NCBI GenBank assembly: GCA_023246985.1
Contig: JAHFHJ010000094.1
Span: forward strand, 1-5,918
DNA from: Candidatus Omnitrophota bacterium
GTDB lineage: Bacteria; Omnitrophota; Omnitrophia; Omnitrophales; Aquincolibacteriaceae
Length of the DNA: 5,918 nt
Direction: 5' to 3'
Position numbers and translations under genes: made by a program. Shown here one piece after another: positions 4,001 through 5,918 of the stretch. Below the pieces are notes generated by a model, which ran no database searches, had not been told where the DNA came from, and saw only the letters and a list, made by a program, of their open reading frames with translations. Position 1 is the first letter of the stretch, and every line of letters starts with the position of its first letter.

Positions 4001-5918
4001 CATAACGCGGCCGCATGGGCATAATCCATAATGATTTGCTCCAGCGCCGGCTCTGCTTCTGAAGGTTTTTGAGCCCAGTCATGCAGAGTTTTTTCAAATT
4101 CTTGTTTAATATAGAAAGCCGCATCCGCTTTGACGGCAACAACCCTCGCGGGTTGGGCAAGCGTGAAGCCTTCGTTGTCTCCTTTGATCAGTTTCAGATC
4201 GGCCAACTCGTTCAAAAGGGTGATGATACGGCCAGCATTGGTCCGAAGGCCCTGGTTTTCGATCACCTCATGGATCGTTTTTAAAATTTCATGGAGAGTG
4301 ATACTTGCCCCACCGGTCCGCTGCTCAAAATCAAGCAGGACCCAGAGGATCGCGTTCATGCGCTGCCAATCGGGGTTCCGCCTACCGATGCCTTCCCACA
4401 ATCGATTCTCCCCGGGTTTCATAAAAGGCATCGTAGGCGCTTCCGGCGGCGCGATCACTTTTACATGCGCGATTTTTTTCTTCAAAACCAGGATCCGGTA
4501 TTCCCAACCATTGAGCGCCAGGTTTTGGTCCAGAGGGTAGGTCTTTCCGGTCATGAGGTCCGTCCATTCATAGCCGGGAGCTTCCTCCTCCGTGATCCCC
4601 CAATGGGTCACGTCGGGTGAATACCTGAAACCGGCCATGTTCTGGTCGTCATTCACAAGAACAAGGGCGTAATCATCCCCAAGCTTGCGTTGAACCGCGA
4701 CCACATGCTTGGACATTTCAAGATCTTTGGCCGGTGGCCGTTTGACTTCTCCCTTTCTGAAAAGGGCGCTCCGGGTGATCTTCAGGAGCTGCGAATGCGC
4801 TTCCCGAAGTTGCGGATTGACCGTTCTCGTAACGCCGGCGGGCGGGAGCCAGTTCGCGGAAGGTTTGTTGTTGGGGTCGCCGAATTCCTGATCGTGATAA
4901 AGAAGGAAGGGGCCAGGGGTCACGGCCGTTGTGATCGCTATTGCGGCCATTTCCTGTTCCGGCATCATCAGTTCCGCGATTCTTTTTCCCGGCGGATCAT
5001 CGTGGTTTTCAACGAAATGGACGGCCCGTCTGAGATAATCAATGGGCGCCCGGGTGAGATAATCCATGATCGCGGAAGCGGATTGCCCCCCTTTGAGGAT
5101 CAAGTCCCAAAGGTATTTATCATAGGTAAAATCCATTCCTAAAGTTTGAAGGTATCCTTCTTTTTGATCATAGGCCTCGGCAATTAATGTGGATCCTGGA
5201 TATTGCGATGTAGGTTCGAGAAGCACTTCGGGCCAGAACTCTTTTTCCATTGGATCTTTCCCAAGGGGACCGAACCAGTTATCATTGAGAGAGTCTCTCA
5301 GGCCGTAATGCGCCATATCGACCCTTGCCCCGCCGTGATTGGTCATTTCGAAGATATGACCGAGGACTTCCTTGAACTTTGTCTGAAGCCCGGGATGGCT
5401 CAGGTCCAGTTGTGCCGTGTCCTGCCACCTATCAGCAGCGCGCAACCCGCCGCGGCCGTGCGCGATCTTATAGATCTGTCCTGAAGTGTAAATGAGAAAA
5501 GCTTGTACGGCGTTCAATCCTTGCCTGCAAAAGGCGCTCCCGAATCCGGCCGGCCAGCTCACGAGGGGTTGCAGGTACTCGTTCAGGTTCAAGACCTCCG
5601 GGGCGTTTCTCGTATCCGGCATGAACCATTCAGGATGTTCGTTGAGCCAGGGGGAATCAGCGGCCATGTGGTTGGGCACGAAATCCAGTATCACCTTCAT
5701 CCCTTTGCGGTTGGCGCGGATCACAAGGCGTCTGAGCGCCGCTTCGTCCCCCAGCTCCGGATTGATTACATAATCATGGATGGCATAGGCGGAAGCGACC
5801 CGTCCTGGATGTTGCGGATCTTCCCATGCCTTATTGAACGCTTCGCTGAAGGGGCTCGTTCTCCAAACTCCCATCAGCCATAGGACATTGACACCCAGGG
5901 AGTGGATCCTTTCCAGCT
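355..5918 (-). CDS. Giant multidomain alpha-glucan enzyme: GH13 amylase fused to a GT-B glycosyltransferase and unassigned C-terminal modules (5'-partial)
   Basis: About 1,853 residues are visible, ending at a TAA at 355-357. Residue numbers here count from the first in-window ATG at 5874, which is not the true start: the frame stays open to the window edge and the upstream codons read LERIHSLGVNVLWL, continuing straight into MGVWRTSP, a normal GH13 core strand. Visible layout: GH13 catalytic domain (before residue 1 to about 395), beta domain (398-466), helical connector with a winged-helix-like part (about 480-690), GT-B glycosyltransferase (about 694-1140) with a helical tail (1165-1265), strand-rich module (1271-1420), Pro/Ala/Glu linker (1440-1456), and two unassigned modules (1457-1600 and 1601-1839). 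The likely role is synthesis and remodelling of a glycogen-like alpha-1,4-glucan; this is inferred from domain content. Location is unknown because the N-terminus is missing. The fusion far exceeds the length of a normal amylase or glycogen synthase. No frameshift or internal stop is seen. Domain assignment is firm for GH13, good for GT-B and absent for the C-terminal modules. Confidence 0.95.
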   Translation of the reverse strand, partial: LERIHSLGVNVLWLMGVWRTSPFSEAFNKAWEDPQHPGRVASAYAIHDYVINPELGDEAALRRLVIRANRKGMKVILDFVPNHMAADSPWLNEHPEWFMPDTRNAPEVLNLNEYLQPLVSWPAGFGSAFCRQGLNAVQAFLIYTSGQIYKIAHGRGGLRAADRWQDTAQLDLSHPGLQTKFKEVLGHIFEMTNHGGARVDMAHYGLRDSLNDNWFGPLGKDPMEKEFWPEVLLEPTSQYPGSTLIAEAYDQKEGYLQTLGMDFTYDKYLWDLILKGGQSASAIMDYLTRAPIDYLRRAVHFVENHDDPPGKRIAELMMPEQEMAAIAITTAVTPGPFLLYHDQEFGDPNNKPSANWLPPAGVTRTVNPQLREAHSQLLKITRSALFRKGEVKRPPAKDLEMSKHVVAVQRKLGDDYALVLVNDDQNMAGFRYSPDVTHWGITEEEAPGYEWTDLMTGKTYPLDQNLALNGWEYRILVLKKKIAHVKVIAPPEAPTMPFMKPGENRLWEGIGRRNPDWQRMNAILWVLLDFEQRTGGASITLHEILKTIHEVIENQGLRTNAGRIITLLNELADLKLIKGDNEGFTLAQPARVVAVKADAAFYIKQEFEKTLHDWAQKPSEAEPALEQIIMDYAHAAALWPLYPIESRWPVLRAVALLDWKDQETLARFLTGQETKFGTNELVDSILLILKAKSLDGWLRKFAPHLIGRRIYYISPETVLLAGGLGRVGQFHTLKASQLAGQDAEVVLVEPFYHYRLKPDNRTEEPIDYSKLPIPVHDLKPLFAFNVTVRGGQVPARILSGKTGDGLTIYLIDGGEYYTRLLYRYGPENNWVNYSDFVEFFSRASEELARHLEKNEQDRKGSASKPPVLWFNDGQLGPAPAYKAMSERKNSVLRDALTWFVTHTYLNRGWLEFFLMGFTDPIWARLFPYNDSTSGGIRSADGASAVSAVHRDEVAPIDPNSKIIAITNGDNREVSSAVFRSIAKELFPDADVEFLTPEQIIEIKKVAKKKLSDEYGWNLDPERIVFSYSGRMIEEKVGRKRAFTNKNLRELIKKGAQVIIFGNIQKNTLYMYDELQALAQEINQSGPGKLIVMTGWNIEDQRKLLAATDLQVQDSDRDLHRGTGASESTESAVPPNGGLQVGPPWAEGTIQKQGLVLDRTRPGSGNTLIPNSSNRTHDPKYDEPDAYLEVFQWAIDTFNKNRAHFASYQATSLRLSRVLEAVLTSAEYLRQFDQTVQKKDNLRQLARQVRALISEQDGMEKLKAVFDRLTLLDAQKAAAEFGEKKIPAVMAAVAVLFPGLFERTRTWNSHEYGILADMITNPELKELFEKGTVHFHSLTHRDDDSVNEDVVGISRTMGDKNIIFPIHLGWNTYDEENGKSWYFMKGMETVIRDPNASFQVSDWSLEKGKKITYPAQRKGAHFLQEWLPGIPVSDRDRDDSGYPQRGKGYQALSIEKAPSPEPQAAAAQGTLRSEMREDVIDGIGGAEQIDVEKIVSKLRRNNYAVTSIDGGMSVVAMAEQIQFAGYVGVGTTTSAQRPEVREQNGLKAFVGEFRPDRSHAPITKAIKEGLANADGTLKHSDLLSRSEERIRPALPEGRAENHGIGDSVERIGEPQNPVTEMDNFFEENVRLGGGNKKGVRRVIQEITDGIISLMFHTFGEGVVLSMMRVLVPQAFAAETITVASRPEDLKNRKQLADALKVLLQGRILQDSDALILGYELASKHGLAAAIRLILGDIPAVVLMPPGADRGFLDQINIQLAQARRPLILTAKTSEEARKLLGEEAARAPLTARKAVTLKAMASATETMPDELVKELGDNFIRLDNKALQNFLNLAGVSQLVERMRAEYLATARSA
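1075..1557 (-). other. Linker with RSEMRE tag and unassigned C-terminal module 1
   Basis: Residues 1440-1600. A disordered-looking Pro/Glu/Ala linker (KAPSPEPQAAAAQGTL) ends in RSEMRE (1457-1462, positions 1489-1506). A compact segment follows with a short helix (QIDVEKIVSKLRRN) and strands (YAVTSIDGGMSVVAMAE, then FAGYVGVGTTT), and then a polar stretch carrying two tag-like variants, RPEVRE (1522-1527) and RSEERI (1570-1575). I recognise no enzyme family. Omnitrophota giant proteins, as I recall them, use RSEMR/RSEVR-type tags between domains, so this part may be a junction region rather than a catalytic unit. The residue composition becomes Arg/Glu/Pro-rich and probably unstructured toward 1570-1600. 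Confidence 0.45.
1555..2070 (-). other. Strand-rich module, possibly a second amylase-type C-terminal beta domain
   Basis: Residues about 1269-1440. After a helical start (VMAAVAVLFPGLF, TWNSHEYGILADM) the segment turns strand-rich: GTVHFHSL (1316-1323), DKNIIFPIHLGWN (1344-1356), KSWYFMKG (1364-1371), ASFQVSDWSL (1381-1390), KKITYP (1394-1399) and FLQEWLPGIPV (1407-1417). The order hydrophobic strand, Trp/Tyr strand, FQVxD strand, xxTYP strand and closing hydrophobic strand resembles the C-terminal beta domain of GH13 and maltosyltransferase-type enzymes, including the one at residues 398-466 of this same protein. It ends in a charged, low-complexity stretch (SDRDRDDSGYPQRGKG, 1418-1433). 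Similarity is judged by eye, so a role in glucan binding or domain packing is only a suggestion. Confidence 0.35.
2080..3796 (-). other. GT-B glycosyltransferase domain resembling alpha-glucan phosphorylase/glycogen synthase, without a PLP-lysine motif
   Basis: Residues about 694-1265. The N-terminal Rossmann half opens with RIYYISPETVLLAGGLGRVG (695-714) followed by LKAS, matching the GGLG...HLKxAS loop of GT35-like and GT5-like enzymes. Then come GLTIYLIDGG (791-800), WFNDGQLGPAPA (855-866, where relatives have a His/Asn-Asp-Gly-His site), FVTHTYLNRG (885-894, like the TTHTP motif) and IAITNGDN (949-956). The C-terminal half has SGRMIEEKVGRKRAF (1014-1028) with candidate donor-phosphate residues Arg1016 and Lys1021, AQVIIFGN (1041-1048), and GASESTES (1109-1116) leading to NGGLQVGPPWAEG (1121-1133). 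In GT35 phosphorylases the equivalent of GASEST is GTSxMK, whose Lys binds pyridoxal phosphate. No Lys is present here, so a sugar-nucleotide-dependent synthase or an inactive relative is more likely than a phosphorylase. The GT5 donor Lys of KTGGL is also absent. A helical tail follows (1165-1265). Confidence 0.75.
3805..4476 (-). other. Helical connector with a winged-helix-like segment between the GH13 and GT domains
   Basis: Residues 467-690 show no enzyme motif. After a Pro-rich hinge (476-488), residues about 502-575 read as helix, helix, helix, wing: MNAILWVLLDFEQRT, then ITLHEILKTIHEVI, then NAGRIITLLNELADLKLI, then a short KGDNEGFTLA strand pair. This pattern is typical of winged helix-turn-helix domains. 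The remainder (about 580-690) is amphipathic helix rich in Ala, Leu, Glu and Trp. It could be a protein-protein or glucan-contact spacer rather than a DNA binder. The assignment rests on the secondary-structure pattern read by eye. Confidence 0.4.
4477..5918 (-). other. GH13 alpha-amylase-family catalytic domain plus C-terminal beta domain
   Basis: The first recognisable enzyme of the giant protein, residues 1-466 plus 14 upstream codons. All conserved GH13 regions are present: region I DFVPNH (64-69), region II GARVDMAH (182-189) with nucleophile Asp186, region III IAEAYD (231-236) with acid/base Glu233, and region IV FVENHDD (287-293) with the transition-state stabiliser Asp292. Further family hallmarks are SAYAIHDY (28-35), DTAQLDLSHP (152-161), LQTLGMDFTYDK (242-253) and TPGPFLLYHDQEFG (319-332). 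Residues 398-466, including YALVLVN and TDLMTGKTYPL, look like the standard beta-sandwich domain C. The DMAHY and FTYDK wording recalls a bacterial amylase-like subgroup that acts on intracellular or storage glucans. Exact specificity (hydrolysis, transfer, or maltosyl transfer) cannot be read from the motifs. The catalytic triad is intact, so activity is expected. The first barrel strand and whatever precedes it lie beyond the right edge. Confidence 0.92.

Noticed and set aside
4690..5142. Plus-strand open frame of 150 residues
   Set aside because: It lies opposite the GH13 domain, including catalytic region IV and the TPGPFLLYHDQEFG motif, which the minus strand clearly encodes.
5872..5874. 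ATG at 5874 as the real start of the giant protein
   Set aside because: The frame is open to the window edge, and the 14 upstream codons encode LGVNVLWL, which continues the GH13 barrel strand LWLMGVW. The true start is outside the window.

Overview
The window is dominated by one very large open reading frame on the minus strand. It is open from the right edge (5918) to a TAA stop at 355-357, about 1,853 visible residues, and its 5' end lies outside the window. A second, small minus-strand gene starts at position 122 and runs off the left edge. The 232 bases between them hold no gene, but contain a ribosome binding site, a possible promoter and several inverted repeats. I see no RNA genes, mobile elements or CRISPR arrays.

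The large protein is a mosaic. In N-to-C order (right to left on the map) it contains: (1) a GH13 alpha-amylase-type catalytic domain with all four conserved regions and the full Asp/Glu/Asp catalytic triad, followed by the usual C-terminal beta domain; (2) a mostly helical connector that includes a winged-helix-like segment; (3) a GT-B glycosyltransferase resembling alpha-glucan phosphorylases and glycogen synthases, but lacking the phosphorylase PLP-lysine signature; (4) a strand-rich module that may be a second amylase-type C-terminal beta domain; (5) a low-complexity Pro/Ala/Glu linker ending in the tag RSEMRE; (6) two C-terminal modules I cannot assign, the second preceded by a hydrophobic stretch ending in AFA-AE. 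An alpha-glucan hydrolase or transglycosylase joined to an alpha-glucan glycosyltransferase suggests one polypeptide that makes and remodels a storage glucan. This is inference from domain content.

The organism is an uncultured-type bacterium. Giant multidomain proteins with GH13/GT modules separated by RSEMR/RSEVR-like linkers fit my recollection of Candidatus Omnitrophota, as does a small Lys/Arg/Glu-rich protein next door. I could not check this by search and treat the phylum as a moderate-confidence guess. Base composition by eye is close to half G+C in the coding part, with an A+T-richer patch around 940-1130.

Both genes point the same way (right to left). The small gene lies 232 bases downstream of the large one, so it may be read through from it or use its own promoter near 204-212.
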